A stretch of 64,000 bases of DNA from G965247775 sp965247775 (GTDB taxonomy: Bacteria > Chloroflexota > Dehalococcoidia > Bin125): the NCBI GenBank assembly GCA_965247775.1, contig OZ252031.1, forward strand, positions 1,364,001 through 1,428,000. Direction: 5' to 3'. Below the pieces are notes generated by a model. That model was not told where the DNA came from. It made no database searches and saw only the letters and a list, made by a program, of their open reading frames with translations. The stretch's first letter is position 1, and each line of letters begins with the position of its first letter. The translations under genes were made by a program, and so were the position numbers. Of the stretch, positions 18,156 through 27,219 are shown piece by piece.

Positions 18156-18422
18156 GTCGTGCTAAACGGGGAGCTAGCGGTGCCCTGCACCCGCAATCCG
18201 CTTCAGCGGGGTTGAATTCCCGCCCGAGGGCGTTCGCCATGCGAACTGCTGGCGTCAAGCGGCGTCGATGTCTGGGTCCCGTGCGGCGGAGCGCTACCGA
18301 ACCCCGTCAGGTCCGAGAGGAAGCAGCGGTAGGTAGAAAGCTCCGGGTGCCACGGGGCGACCTGGGCGGAGCTGGCTGACGACGGGAAGCACATGGCGGC
18401 GTTCGACGGCGGGTGCACGGCC
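18156..18422 (+). ncRNA. ffs: Large bacterial signal recognition particle RNA (scRNA)
   Basis: The RNA component of SRP, which with Ffh targets membrane proteins to FtsY. The 5' part GTGCTAAACGGGGAGCTAGC followed by GGTGCCCTGCACCCGCAATC is the conserved Alu-domain start of Gram-positive-type large SRP RNAs. The S-domain shows the Ffh-binding asymmetric loop in GTCAGGTCCGAGAGGAAGCA (18307-18326). The 3' part CACGGGGCGACCTGGGCGGA and the end GGCGGGTGCACGGCC close the long helix. About 267 bases, the usual length of the Bacillus/Thermus class. Its partner receptor gene ftsY lies 13.5 kb downstream. The exact ends are estimated from pairing of GTGC near both termini. Confidence 0.93.
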
Positions 18423-18570
18423 ACTCTTCTCCACCCGCACCCGCCGAAAGAGCGAGTCCGCCCCACCCCCCCACCGCCTCCCCCTCCGCTCGCTCCCGGG
18501 GGCGCTCCTGCCGGACGTCGAGCGCGCCTAGAACCGGCGCCCGCCGGCGCCCGGATCCTGGAGGATCGCG

Positions 18571-19431
18571 ATGGCACGTCGGGCCTCGTCGCGCCCGGGA
18601 CGCCGCCCACCCCTGGGCCAGCACTTCCTCCGCGACACCGCCGTGCGCGACGCCATCGTTGCGGCCCTCCCCAACGACGGACTGCCGCTGCTGGAGATCG
18701 GCCCCGGCCGCGGCGCCCTCACCGAGGCCCTGGCCGCCACCGGGCGGCCCCTCGTAGCCGTCGAACTCGACGGCGCCCTGGCTACCCGGCTCCGGCGCCG
18801 CCTGGCCGGCCGGCCCCAGACCGCCGTCCTCCAGGCCGACATCCTCGATCTCCCCCTCCGCGAGGCCCTCGCCGCGCTCGCCCTCCAGCCGCCCGCGGGC
18901 GTGGTCGGCAATCTTCCCTACGCCATTACGGCCCCCCTGCTGCGCACCCTACTCAGTCGCGACCCCGACCCGCCGGCCTGGCTGCTCCTCATGGTCCAGC
19001 GCGAGGTGGCCCTTCAGATCGTCGCCCCGCCCGGCAAGCGCAGCCTGCTCAGCGTCTCCGTCCAGTACTACGCCCACCCCGAGACCCTCTTCCCGGTGGA
19101 GCCGCAAGCCTTCGACCCACCCCCGCGCGTGCGATCCGCGGTCGTGCGCATGCGGCGACGGACGGCGCCCCCCGTCGACGCCCCCGGCGAGGCGCGCTTT
19201 TTCGAGGTCGTGCGGGCGGGCTTCTCCGCCCCCCGCAAGCAGCTGCACAACGCGCTCCAGCACGCCCTCTGGCTGCCCGCGGGCGGCGCCCAGGACTGGC
19301 TTGCCGCCTGCGACGTCGATCCTACCCGCCGCGCCGCCACTCTCACCCTGGAGGAGTGGGGCCGCTTAGCCTGGGCTCGCGAGCGCTCGGGAGCGCCGCC
19401 CGCCCCCGGCGCGCGCGAGGCCATCGCGTGA
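18571..19431 (+). CDS. rsmA: 16S rRNA dimethyladenosine transferase
   Basis: RsmA/KsgA dimethylates two adjacent adenosines in helix 45 of 16S rRNA late in 30S assembly. The 286-residue protein has PLGQHFLRDTAVRDAI, the SAM-binding LEIGPGRGALTEAL, the catalytic NLPYAI motif, and the C-terminal helical domain (FSAPRKQLHNALQ). ATG 18571 is preceded by GGAGG. It begins a run of same-strand genes with ispE (38 bases later), a membrane protein, PHP and dinG. Confidence 0.95.
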   Translation: MARRASSRPGRRPPLGQHFLRDTAVRDAIVAALPNDGLPLLEIGPGRGALTEALAATGRPLVAVELDGALATRLRRRLAGRPQTAVLQADILDLPLREALAALALQPPAGVVGNLPYAITAPLLRTLLSRDPDPPAWLLLMVQREVALQIVAPPGKRSLLSVSVQYYAHPETLFPVEPQAFDPPPRVRSAVVRMRRRTAPPVDAPGEARFFEVVRAGFSAPRKQLHNALQHALWLPAGGAQDWLAACDVDPTRRAATLTLEEWGRLAWARERSGAPPAPGAREAIA

Positions 19432-19468
19432 CCCGAGACACCGAACAGCGCGGCCCGAGCGGTGAAGC

Positions 19469-20416
19469 GTGAGCGCCGCGCGGGCGCTGCGAACCCTCGC
19501 TCCGGGAAAAGTCAACCTCACCCTGGAGGTCATCGGCCGGCGTGACGACGGCTACCATGACCTCGTCTCCATCGTGCAGACCCTGGACTTCGCCGACGAC
19601 CTCACGATCGCCCCCGATCCCGCCGGCGAACGCCACGTGCGCTTCCAGGACCCGGATGGGCGTCCCCTCCCCACCCCCAGCGACGAACTCATCGCGCGCG
19701 CCTGGCAGCGGCTGATCGATCGTTCTGATCGTGATCTGCCGGCCCGGGTGACGGTGCGCAAGCGGCTGCCGCTCGCGGCCGGCCTGGGCGGCGGCTCCTC
19801 CGACGCAGCCGCCTTCCTCCGCCTCGCCGCGCGCTTCTGGGATCTCCCCCTCGCCCCCGCCGACTGGCGAACCCTGGCCGCCGGCATCGGCTCCGACGTG
19901 CCGCTTTTCCTCGTCGGCGGCACTGTCCTCATCGAGGGACGCGGCGAGCGTGTCAGGCCCCTGCCAGACGCCCCCGGCGGCTGGCTCGGTTTGCTCACGA
20001 CACCGGAACTGCCCCTGCCCGCCGCCAAGTCGCGCACCATGTATTCGGCCCTGCGCCCCCGCCACTACGTCGACGGCGCCCGCAGCCGCGCCCTCACCGC
20101 TAGGCTGGCCGCGGGCCTGCCCCCCACCAAAGACGGCCTCCTCAATACCTTCGATACCGTCGTGGCGGAGGTCCTGCTGGGTGTGGCCCCCGCGCGACGG
20201 CGCCTCGCGCAAGCGGCCAAGGCCGTGCCGATCCTGGCCGGCGCCGGACCGTCGCTCTTCCTGCTGGCCGACGAAACGGACGCTGCCCGCCTGGAGACCG
20301 CGGCCGCCGAACTGCGCGCCGCCGGCGACCAAGCGCGGTTGGTCCGGCCGCTGCCCCGGCACGCCGCGACCCACGTCGAGCCCCTGAGCGCTCCCGATCA
20401 GCAAGGACCCGGCTGA
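19469..20416 (+). CDS. ispE: 4-diphosphocytidyl-2-C-methyl-D-erythritol kinase
   Basis: IspE phosphorylates CDP-methylerythritol in the MEP isoprenoid pathway. The GHMP-kinase fold is clear: substrate loop APGKVNLTLEVIGRRDDGYH at the N-terminus, ATP loop PLAAGLGGGSSDAAAFLRLA in the middle, and the C-terminal GAGPSLFLL motif. The length (315 aa) fits. The start is GTG 19469. The rsmA-ispE pair is a widespread arrangement. It overlaps nothing and leads, after one base, into the next gene. Confidence 0.95.
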   Translation: MSAARALRTLAPGKVNLTLEVIGRRDDGYHDLVSIVQTLDFADDLTIAPDPAGERHVRFQDPDGRPLPTPSDELIARAWQRLIDRSDRDLPARVTVRKRLPLAAGLGGGSSDAAAFLRLAARFWDLPLAPADWRTLAAGIGSDVPLFLVGGTVLIEGRGERVRPLPDAPGGWLGLLTTPELPLPAAKSRTMYSALRPRHYVDGARSRALTARLAAGLPPTKDGLLNTFDTVVAEVLLGVAPARRRLAQAAKAVPILAGAGPSLFLLADETDAARLETAAAELRAAGDQARLVRPLPRHAATHVEPLSAPDQQGPG

Positions 20417-20417
20417 A

Positions 20418-20831
20418 ATGGAGTCGCTCCTGGCGGGCCTGATCGCGGGCGCGGCGATGGGGCTCGTCGCGACGGCCTTCGTCGCCTCCATCGCCGTCGA
20501 GAGCCCGCGCTTGGCCCAGTCGCTGCGCAATCGCGTCTCCCAGCGCACGCCGCTCCCCACCCTGACCGTGGCGGCGGCACTCGCCGGGCAGGGGGCCTGG
20601 GCGCTGCTCGGTCTCCTCTTCGGCGGCGTCTACTGGGCCATCCGCGACGACGCCCAGTCCGGCGCGGGCAGCCCGGCCTGGGGCTACACCCTGGCCATCG
20701 TCCTCCTGGCGTTGCTCCTCCTGGCCATGGCGCGGCTGGCGCGCGCACGCGCGCCACGGCGCCTGACCGTCCTGGCCTTGCTGGGCGTCGCTTCGTTCGG
20801 CTGGCTCCTGCCCCATCTGGCCGAGGCCTAG
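20418..20831 (+). CDS. Small four-helix membrane protein, unknown
   Basis: No family is recognised. The 137-residue product has four hydrophobic stretches (about 3-28, 48-72, 86-106 and 115-133) joined by short basic loops (RNRVSQR, RARAPRR), so it is an integral membrane protein with both ends probably cytoplasmic. It begins one base after the ispE stop and is presumably co-transcribed with it. Codon use and GC match the neighbours. Confidence 0.7.
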   Translation: MESLLAGLIAGAAMGLVATAFVASIAVESPRLAQSLRNRVSQRTPLPTLTVAAALAGQGAWALLGLLFGGVYWAIRDDAQSGAGSPAWGYTLAIVLLALLLLAMARLARARAPRRLTVLALLGVASFGWLLPHLAEA

Positions 20832-20840
20832 ACTCCCCCC

Positions 20841-21581
20841 ATGCCCACGGTCGGCGATCCCCCCAACCTGTCGGCGCCGTTCCCGCTCAGGAACGGCGCC
20901 ATCCTCGACGGCCACCTGCACACGGTGCGCGGCGCGGCCGACAGCGAACTCCAGCCCCTCGATCTCCTCCGCGAGGCCCGCCGCCTCGGCCTCACCGCGC
21001 TCAACATCAGCGAGCACGACCGCGTCTGGGAGCGGCAGGAGTGGCAAGCCTTCACGGAGCAGGCCCACGGCCTCTTCCTCTCGCGAGGCATGGAGGTTTC
21101 CACGGATCTGGGCCACGTCGTCGTCTTCGGCATCGACCGGTACCACGCCGGCATCCGCTCCTGCGAGCGGCTCCGCCGGGTCGCCGACGAGATCGGCGCC
21201 TTCATCAGTGTCGCCCACCCCTTCCGCCACTTCTTCGACCCCATCACCTTCCGGCGCCGCGGTGAGGAGCCCTTCGCACTCTCCCCGGCGGAGGCTGCCG
21301 AGCGCATGCCCGTCTTTCGCTTCGTGCACGGGATCGAGGTCGCCAACGGCGGCAACACCACCCGGGAGAACGCCTTCGCCTACCGCGTCGCCGCGATCCT
21401 CGGCAAGCCCATGACCGCCGGCTCCGACGCCCACTCCCGCAGCGGCATCGGCGCCTGCGCTACAGCCTTCCCCCAGCCCCTGCGCGACCGTGAGCACCTC
21501 CTCGCGCTGCTGCACGCCGGCCGCAGCACGCCGCTCGTCGCGGGGGACGGCGGCTTCCGTGCCTTCCGCCCGCCCGACTGA
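20841..21581 (+). CDS. PHP-domain metal-dependent phosphoesterase
   Basis: This 246-residue protein carries the PHP metal-binding motifs in order: DGHLHT near the start, ISEHD, a later VAHPF, and GSDAHS near the C-terminus. Stand-alone PHP proteins of this kind hydrolyse phosphoesters such as nucleoside 3',5'-bisphosphates or histidinol phosphate; which one cannot be told. A TAGACT box (20829-20834) stands 6 bases before the ATG, the arrangement of a leaderless start. dinG follows in the same direction after 56 bases. Confidence 0.85.
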   Translation: MPTVGDPPNLSAPFPLRNGAILDGHLHTVRGAADSELQPLDLLREARRLGLTALNISEHDRVWERQEWQAFTEQAHGLFLSRGMEVSTDLGHVVVFGIDRYHAGIRSCERLRRVADEIGAFISVAHPFRHFFDPITFRRRGEEPFALSPAEAAERMPVFRFVHGIEVANGGNTTRENAFAYRVAAILGKPMTAGSDAHSRSGIGACATAFPQPLRDREHLLALLHAGRSTPLVAGDGGFRAFRPPD

Positions 21582-21637
21582 TCGCCCTGCGCTACGCTGG
21601 CCCGAGTCGCGGTCGGCGACTCTGGAATCGGCTCGGC

Positions 21638-24589
21638 ATGGCCGCCCGCACCTTCGTCGCCCTGGACCTGGAAACCACCGGCCTTGAGGTCGGCCGCGAC
21701 CGCATCACCGAGGTCGGCATGGTCCGCTTCACCCACGCCGGCGTGGACGCGACCTACGACCAGCTCGTCAACCCCGGCCGCGAAATCCCCCTCCGCATCC
21801 AGCAGCTCACCGGCATCACGAACGCCGACGTGCGCGACGCGCCCCACTTCAACGGCCTCCGCCTGGAGATCGAGGAGTTCCTCGGCCAAGCCACGATCGT
21901 GGGACAGAACATCGGCTTCGATCTCGCCTTCCTCGCCGCCGCCGGCCTGACTCCGCCCGGCGACGTCATCGATACCCTCGAACTCGCCACCCTGCTCGAG
22001 CCCCAGCACCGCCGGCAGAGCCTCGCCGCGCTCGCGGAACGGCACAACGTCCCCATGCCCAGCGCCCATCGCGCCCTCGCCGACGCCGAAACGACCCGCG
22101 GCGTCTTCCTCGCCCTCGACGCCCACGCGCGCACGCTCCCCCCCGCCCTCGTGCAGGAGGTGATCGCGCTGGGGGAGGGGATGACCTGGTCTCCCGCCAC
22201 CCTCCTACGCGATATCGCTGCCGGCAACGGCGCCCGCACGGGAGCGCCCGCTCCTCTCCTCCCCTCACCCCGCGAACGGCGCCGCCCTCCGGTCCCACTG
22301 GCACGCCCGCCGGCCGGCGACGCCGAGCCCGGCGCCAAGCGAACCCCCGCGCGTCCGCCCCGGTTGGGATCCGTGGCCGCAGCGCCCCTCGACGAAACCG
22401 CGCTCGCGGTGCTCGCCGCCGGGGGCCGCAACCAGGAGCCCTTCGGCGCCTGGGAGGAACGCCCCGAGCAGGTCGGCATGACCCGTGCTGTCGCGCGCGC
22501 CCTTGACGAGGGCGGACAGCTCTTGGTCGAGGCCGGCACCGGCACCGGCAAGTCGCTCGCCTACCTGATCCCGGCGGCGCTCCGCGCCCTCGCCACGGGG
22601 ACGCGCGCCCTCATCTCCACCAACACCCTCAACCTGCAGGAGCAGCTCATCGCCCACGACGTGCCCGCCACTCGCCTGCTCCTGCGCGACGCCCTCGGCG
22701 ACGAAGCCGCCGACGCCCTCGCCGTGGCCCCGCTCAAAGGCCGCCGCAATTACCTCTGCCTGCGCCGCGTCGCGCAGGAGCGCGCCGCCGCCTCCCGCGC
22801 CGCCCCCGCGGCCGGCGCGCAGCTCACCTCCGCCGCCGGATCGGCGGCCAGCCGCCTCCTGGCGCGTCTCCTCGTCTGGCTCCGCACGACCGAGAGCGGC
22901 GACCGCGCCGAGTTCCGTCTCGGCCCCGACGAGGAATCCGCCTGGTCGTACTTCAGCGCTGAGGGAGAAGATTGCCTCTCCGGCGGCGTCTGCCCCTACG
23001 TCCGCGACGGCAGCTGCTTCCTCCTCCGCGCCCGCCGCGCCGCCGAGCGCGCCCACGTCGTCGTAGTCAACCACGCCCTCTTGCTCAGCGACATGGCTGC
23101 CGGCGGCGCCATCCTCCCCGCCGCCGAGAGCCTCATCATCGACGAGGCGCACCACTTGGAGGACGCCGCCACCCAGCACCTCGGCCGCGCCCTTCGCGTC
23201 ACCTCCTTCACCGACGTCCTGGAGCGGCTCCACCGGCTGGGACCGCGTGGCGCCGACCAGGGCGTCGTCGGCACCTTGGCGGCGGCCCTCGCGGCCGCCC
23301 CCAGCCTGGCCGCGCAGGCGGAGCTGGAACACCTGCGCCTCCAGGTGCCGCCGCTCGTCGCCACCGCCGCCGCCGCGGTCGAGGAGTTCTTCATCGCCCT
23401 GCGCCGCTTCGCCGAGGACCACGCCCGTGAAGCGAACGCCACCGACGAGCGCCTCCGTCTCACCCGCGGCGTACGCGCCCAGCCCGCCTGGAGCGACATC
23501 GAGCGGCGCTGGGAGGAGGTCTTCACCGCCCTGCGCGCCGTCGACGAGGCGCTCGCCGCGCTACAGGAGGCCCTCACCGAGGTCGCCACGCTCGCCGCCG
23601 CCGCCGCCCCGGCCGGTGACGCCGCGGACACGGCCAACGACTGGGACGGGCTGGGGGCGGAGATCGCCGGCGTGCGCGCCACCCTCAGCGAGCGCTGCGA
23701 GCGCTGCGGCGACCTCCTCACCCGTCACGACGCTGCCACGGTGACCTGGCTCGCCCTGGGGCGACGCTCGGAATTCGCCGCTCTGCACGCGGCGCCGCTG
23801 CAGGTGGGCGGCCAGCTGGCAGGGGGCCTCTTCGGCCGGCGCCGCGCGACGGTGCTGACCGGCGCCACCCTCACCACGGACAACACCTTCGACTACCTCC
23901 AGGAGCGCCTCGCCCTGCCCGACGCCGCCCTGCAGCGCTTCGGCTCCCCTTTCGATTACCGCCGTGCCGTCCGCCTCCTCCTCCCCACCGACATGCCCGC
24001 CCCCGGCGAGAGCGGCTATGGCCAGGCGCTGGAGGAGAGCCTCATCGATCTGACCCTCGCCAGCGACGGTCGCGCGCTGGCCCTCTTCACCTCGCACGGC
24101 GCCCTGCGCGCCGCCGCCCGCGGCGTGCGCGGCCCTCTCGAAGACGCCGGCATCGTCGTCCTCGCCCAAGGTCTCGACGGATCGCCGGCCCGGGTGCTCA
24201 ATGCCCTGCGCGAGAACCCACGCTCCCTCGTCCTCGGCACGGCCTCCCTCTGGGAGGGCGTCGACGTCCCCGGCGACACGGTCTCGCTCCTCGTCATCGC
24301 CCGGCTCCCCTTCGCCGTGCCCACCGACCCCGTCTACGCCGCCCGCTCCGACGAGTACGAGAACCCTTTCGCGCGCTACGCCGTCCCCCAGGCCATCGTC
24401 CGCTTCCGCCAGGGCTTTGGCCGCCTGATCCGTCGCAAGGACGACCGCGGCGTCTTCGTCGTGCTCGATGGACGCCTGCTGCGCAAGCGCTACGGGGAGG
24501 CCTTCCTCCGCTCGCTGCCGCCCCTGGCCCTGCAAAAGCTGCCCCGGCACGCCCTCGCTGGCGGCGTCAGCGAGTGGCTCGACCGGTGA
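21638..24589 (+). CDS. dinG: DinG-type helicase fused to a 3'-5' exonuclease domain
   Basis: The 983-residue protein begins with a DnaQ/DEDD exonuclease (FVALDLETTGLEVG, VGQNIGFDLAFL, HRALADAETT; about 1-170), followed by a Pro/Arg-rich linker and an XPD/DinG superfamily 2 helicase: Walker A EAGTGTGKSLAYLIP (about 298), DEAH in IIDEAHHLED (about 502), and the C-terminal motifs LVLGTASLWEGVDVPG and QGFGRLIRR. Four cysteines (about 374, 446, 452 and 458; CLSGGVCPYVRDGSC) match the iron-sulfur cluster of DinG/XPD helicases. This fusion is known from Firmicutes and Chloroflexota and acts in DNA repair and removal of R-loops or damaged ends. Confidence 0.94.
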   Translation: MAARTFVALDLETTGLEVGRDRITEVGMVRFTHAGVDATYDQLVNPGREIPLRIQQLTGITNADVRDAPHFNGLRLEIEEFLGQATIVGQNIGFDLAFLAAAGLTPPGDVIDTLELATLLEPQHRRQSLAALAERHNVPMPSAHRALADAETTRGVFLALDAHARTLPPALVQEVIALGEGMTWSPATLLRDIAAGNGARTGAPAPLLPSPRERRRPPVPLARPPAGDAEPGAKRTPARPPRLGSVAAAPLDETALAVLAAGGRNQEPFGAWEERPEQVGMTRAVARALDEGGQLLVEAGTGTGKSLAYLIPAALRALATGTRALISTNTLNLQEQLIAHDVPATRLLLRDALGDEAADALAVAPLKGRRNYLCLRRVAQERAAASRAAPAAGAQLTSAAGSAASRLLARLLVWLRTTESGDRAEFRLGPDEESAWSYFSAEGEDCLSGGVCPYVRDGSCFLLRARRAAERAHVVVVNHALLLSDMAAGGAILPAAESLIIDEAHHLEDAATQHLGRALRVTSFTDVLERLHRLGPRGADQGVVGTLAAALAAAPSLAAQAELEHLRLQVPPLVATAAAAVEEFFIALRRFAEDHAREANATDERLRLTRGVRAQPAWSDIERRWEEVFTALRAVDEALAALQEALTEVATLAAAAAPAGDAADTANDWDGLGAEIAGVRATLSERCERCGDLLTRHDAATVTWLALGRRSEFAALHAAPLQVGGQLAGGLFGRRRATVLTGATLTTDNTFDYLQERLALPDAALQRFGSPFDYRRAVRLLLPTDMPAPGESGYGQALEESLIDLTLASDGRALALFTSHGALRAAARGVRGPLEDAGIVVLAQGLDGSPARVLNALRENPRSLVLGTASLWEGVDVPGDTVSLLVIARLPFAVPTDPVYAARSDEYENPFARYAVPQAIVRFRQGFGRLIRRKDDRGVFVVLDGRLLRKRYGEAFLRSLPPLALQKLPRHALAGGVSEWLDR

Positions 24590-24611
24590 CCAGAGCGCCC
24601 GGCGCGCGGCC

Positions 24612-25100
24612 GTGAACGACGCCTGGCCCGCCTCCCTCCGCTCGCGCCGGCTCTCGCTGCGCCGCGCCGCCGCCGCCGATCCCACCCCCGCCTGGCTGGC
24701 CGAGGCCGAGCGGGCCGTGCTGGGAGAGACGCCTGGCTGCCCGCTGTCGCAGCGCTTCGCCGTCGGCGACGCCGTCTACTGGCTGCGCCCTAGGGGCGCC
24801 GCCAGCGCGCCCCCGCTCGGCGCCCTCGCGGCCCGCCCGGCCGGCGTGGAGTTGCACTGGACGTGGCTGGCCGTCGCCGCCGAGGCCCGCGCGCTGGGCT
24901 ACGGCGGCGCCGCTGTCCCCATCCTGGAACGCGCCGCCCGCCGGCTCGGCTGCCGCGCCGCCCGCGTCCTGGTCCCGGCCGGAAACGGCGTCGGCCTCTA
25001 TTTCTGGTTGCGCCTGGGCTACCGCCCCCAGCCGCACGCGCCCCAGGCCAAGGCCTGCCCCGGCACCTGGATGCGCCGCGCCGTCCTCCCCGCGCGCTGA
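24612..25100 (+). CDS. GNAT-family N-acetyltransferase
   Basis: The start GTG 24612 gives 162 residues. The C-terminal half has the GNAT acetyl-CoA-binding pattern: a central strand (ELHWTWLAVAAEARALGYGG), the loop and helix, then AARVLVPAGNGVGLYFWLRL and GYRP. The N-terminal half is Arg-rich and weakly conserved. The acceptor is unknown. An upstream in-frame stretch overlapping the end of dinG is low complexity and excluded. It begins 22 bases after dinG. Confidence 0.8.
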   Translation: MNDAWPASLRSRRLSLRRAAAADPTPAWLAEAERAVLGETPGCPLSQRFAVGDAVYWLRPRGAASAPPLGALAARPAGVELHWTWLAVAAEARALGYGGAAVPILERAARRLGCRAARVLVPAGNGVGLYFWLRLGYRPQPHAPQAKACPGTWMRRAVLPAR

Positions 25101-25120
25101 GGCCGCAGATCAGCGGCGGC

Positions 25121-25453
25121 TCAGTCCAGCCCGTCCTCCTCGCTGAAGCCGCCCTGGACGTCCGCCGCCGCACGACGCTTCCGCACGCGATCCTCCCGCA
25201 GCCGCTGCCCCAGCAGCCGCGCCCCTCCGATCGCCAGCCCCAGTACGCCGATGATCAGCCCCACCGCGCTCGCCGTGTCGGCGAAGGAAAGCATGGCGCC
25301 GATCCACAGCCCGCCCGAGAACGCGATCAGTAAGGGCAATGTCGGGCGCCACCGGGAACGGGCACGGCGCTCCTCACCCCTCCCCGATGCCGTCTCGATC
25401 GCTGCGGCGCTCCCCTGCGCGCGGCGGCGACGTCGGCGGCGCTGTCGTGGCAC
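25121..25453 (-). CDS. Small membrane protein, unknown
   Basis: From GTG 25453, just after the stop of the zinc-finger gene upstream, this encodes 110 residues: a very basic N-terminus (Arg-rich), a hydrophobic hairpin of two membrane helices (LPLLIAFSGGLWIGAMLSF and AVGLIIGVLGLAIGGARLL) and a charged tail ending EEDGLD. No family is recognised. The frame extends upstream to 25531, overlapping the previous gene, but that part looks non-coding. Likely co-transcribed with the genes at 25458-27130. Confidence 0.55.
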   Translation of the reverse strand: MPRQRRRRRRRAQGSAAAIETASGRGEERRARSRWRPTLPLLIAFSGGLWIGAMLSFADTASAVGLIIGVLGLAIGGARLLGQRLREDRVRKRRAAADVQGGFSEEDGLD

Positions 25454-25457
25454 GCGC

Positions 25458-25829
25458 CTACCGCCGCCGTCCGCGCACGATGTCGCGGGCGCTGCGTCCC
25501 GCGTGGCGCACCGGCCCGCTCTCCCCCTCACGACCGCCGCCTCCCCGGGGCTCCGGCGGCGGCGCCCCTCGCGCCTCCATCAGACAGCGCCCGCAGCCGA
25601 ATTCCAGCGCCAGGAACTCCTCGTTCAGCCAGACTTCGCCGCAGTTCTTCCCCTCGCCGGCGTTCGTCAGCACCAGGTGGTAGGGATCGCCGCACTGGTT
25701 GCACAGCGCCGAGGCGCCGCTCTCCACCGGCTCGCCGCAGACGCCGCAGGCCGCGTCCTCACCGGGGTCCACACTGAAGAGCGCACGCCCTCCACCCTCG
25801 CGGCGTGGCGGCTCGCAGGGTTGCGTCAC
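25458..25829 (-). CDS. Small treble-clef/RING-like zinc-binding protein
   Basis: The 123-residue product has an ordered set of metal ligands: CGVC, CNQC with a histidine five residues later (GDPYH), a lone Cys in KNCGEVW, and a final CGRC. This CxxC-CxxC-H-C-CxxC spacing resembles eukaryotic-type C4HC3 (PHD/RING) or treble-clef zinc folds, unusual for a small bacterial protein. The C-terminal 40 residues are Gly/Arg-rich. Its ATG overlaps the stop of the CCA-adding enzyme gene by 4 bases, so the two are coupled. The function is unknown; a nucleic-acid or protein-binding role is possible. Confidence 0.7.
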   Translation of the reverse strand: MTQPCEPPRREGGGRALFSVDPGEDAACGVCGEPVESGASALCNQCGDPYHLVLTNAGEGKNCGEVWLNEEFLALEFGCGRCLMEARGAPPPEPRGGGGREGESGPVRHAGRSARDIVRGRRR

Positions 25830-27130
25830 GATCGCGCCGACCTTCCCTTGTCGCCCGATTCTAGACGCCCCGCCCGCACCAGACGCCGCGCCGCGCTCGC
25901 GCCGCGCCAGCCCCGGGGAATCTCCCCATCGATGGCGGCATCGCGCAGGCGCTCCAGCCAGCGGCCCATCCCCGGACCGGGCGGCACGCCCAGCCGCGCC
26001 AACTCATCCCCGTTCAGCGGCGAAACGATCGCCCCCCAGCGCTCCTGCTGTGCCCCCGCCCGCGCGCCGGCGCGCCCGCGCCAGAGCTGCGCCGCCGCAC
26101 GCAGCGCCGACGCCCCGCGCGGCCGCAGGTGCGCCGCGGCGGCGCTATCGGCCAGCCCCGCCCGGCCCAGGAACGGACGCAGACGGCGCAGCGCCCGGCC
26201 GTCCTGGAAGGCGCTTCGCTCCTCGCGCTGCATCGCACAGCGGCCCGGCAGTCGCCGCGCCACCCCCTCCTCCACGCTCAGCCCTGCCAGGGCCCAGAAC
26301 GTCTCTCGCGCCTGATCCTCGCGCAGCGCCTCGAAGGCGCGCCGTAGCCTCGGCGCGATCTCCCAACCCTCCACCCACGCCGCCGGCAGGCGTAACGCCG
26401 CCGCCCGCTCCAGCGCCCCAGGCGCGGCCGGCTCCAGCAGCAGCCGCCGCCAGGCCTCCGCGAAGCGCTCGGGCGTCAGCCGCGATAGGTACCGCCCGTC
26501 GCGCCGCGCCGCCGCCCCTGTGCCCCGCGCCAGTCGCCCCTCGATGCGGGCCGCGTAACGGCAGGCACGGATCAGCCTCGTCGGATCGTCGCGGAAGGAC
26601 CGATCGTGGAGCACCCGCACCAGACCCCGCTCCAGGTCCGCACGACCGCCTAGCGGGTCCAGCAGCACTCCCGCCCGCGGCCCGCTCAGCCCCAGCGCCA
26701 TCGCGTTGACCGAAAAGTCCCGCCGCCCCAGATCCGCCTCGATCGAGGCCGGCCGGACCTCGGGCAGCGCGCCCGGCCGCGCGTACCGCTCGACCCGCGC
26801 GCGCGCCAGGTCCAGGGCCGCCCCGTCCAGGCGCAGGCGGGCCGTGCCGAAGACGTCGTGCGCCACGACCTTCGCCCCCAGACCCGCCGCCGCCGTCGCC
26901 GCCAGCGCCAGGATCGGGCCCTCCACCACCAGGTCGAGGTCGGCGCCGCCCACCCCGCCGGCCCCACCCGCTCTCCCACGAAGCATCTCCCGCACGGCCC
27001 CGCCCACCAGATAGAGCGCCAGACCCCGCCGCTCCGCTTCACGCAGGACCGCCTCCAACAAGGTCTGCGCCGGCGCCCTCAGACCGCCTCGCAGGACGGG
27101 GAGGCTGGCGTGATTGGCGTCCCGTGTCAT
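25826..27130 (-). CDS. cca: CCA-adding enzyme / poly(A) polymerase family nucleotidyltransferase
   Basis: This 434-residue class II nucleotidyltransferase adds or repairs the CCA end of tRNAs, or adds poly(A). The active site has LYLVGGAVREMLRG and the catalytic carboxylates in DLDLVVEG; the RRDFSVNAMAL and RDDPTRLIRACRYAARI motifs follow. All three tRNAs in this window already encode CCA, so its role here may be repair or RNA tailing. The C-terminal half is poorly conserved. It is divergent from rnc; both starts share a 200-base gap. Confidence 0.88.
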   Translation of the reverse strand: MTRDANHASLPVLRGGLRAPAQTLLEAVLREAERRGLALYLVGGAVREMLRGRAGGAGGVGGADLDLVVEGPILALAATAAAGLGAKVVAHDVFGTARLRLDGAALDLARARVERYARPGALPEVRPASIEADLGRRDFSVNAMALGLSGPRAGVLLDPLGGRADLERGLVRVLHDRSFRDDPTRLIRACRYAARIEGRLARGTGAAARRDGRYLSRLTPERFAEAWRRLLLEPAAPGALERAAALRLPAAWVEGWEIAPRLRRAFEALREDQARETFWALAGLSVEEGVARRLPGRCAMQREERSAFQDGRALRRLRPFLGRAGLADSAAAAHLRPRGASALRAAAQLWRGRAGARAGAQQERWGAIVSPLNGDELARLGVPPGPGMGRWLERLRDAAIDGEIPRGWRGASAARRLVRAGRLESGDKGRSARS

Positions 27131-27219
27131 AACATCTTCACGGCATAAGATGGGCCGCAGGCCCGGCCGATCACCCTTCGGCCGTGTAGCGGGAAGCGCT
27201 GGGAGGCTAAACTGCGCAC

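Noticed and set aside
18536..18551. Hairpin GGCGCC-CGCC-GGCGCC upstream of rsmA as an SRP RNA terminator
   Set aside because: Six GC pairs without a T-tract, more than 110 bases after the RNA end; such palindromes are common at this GC content.
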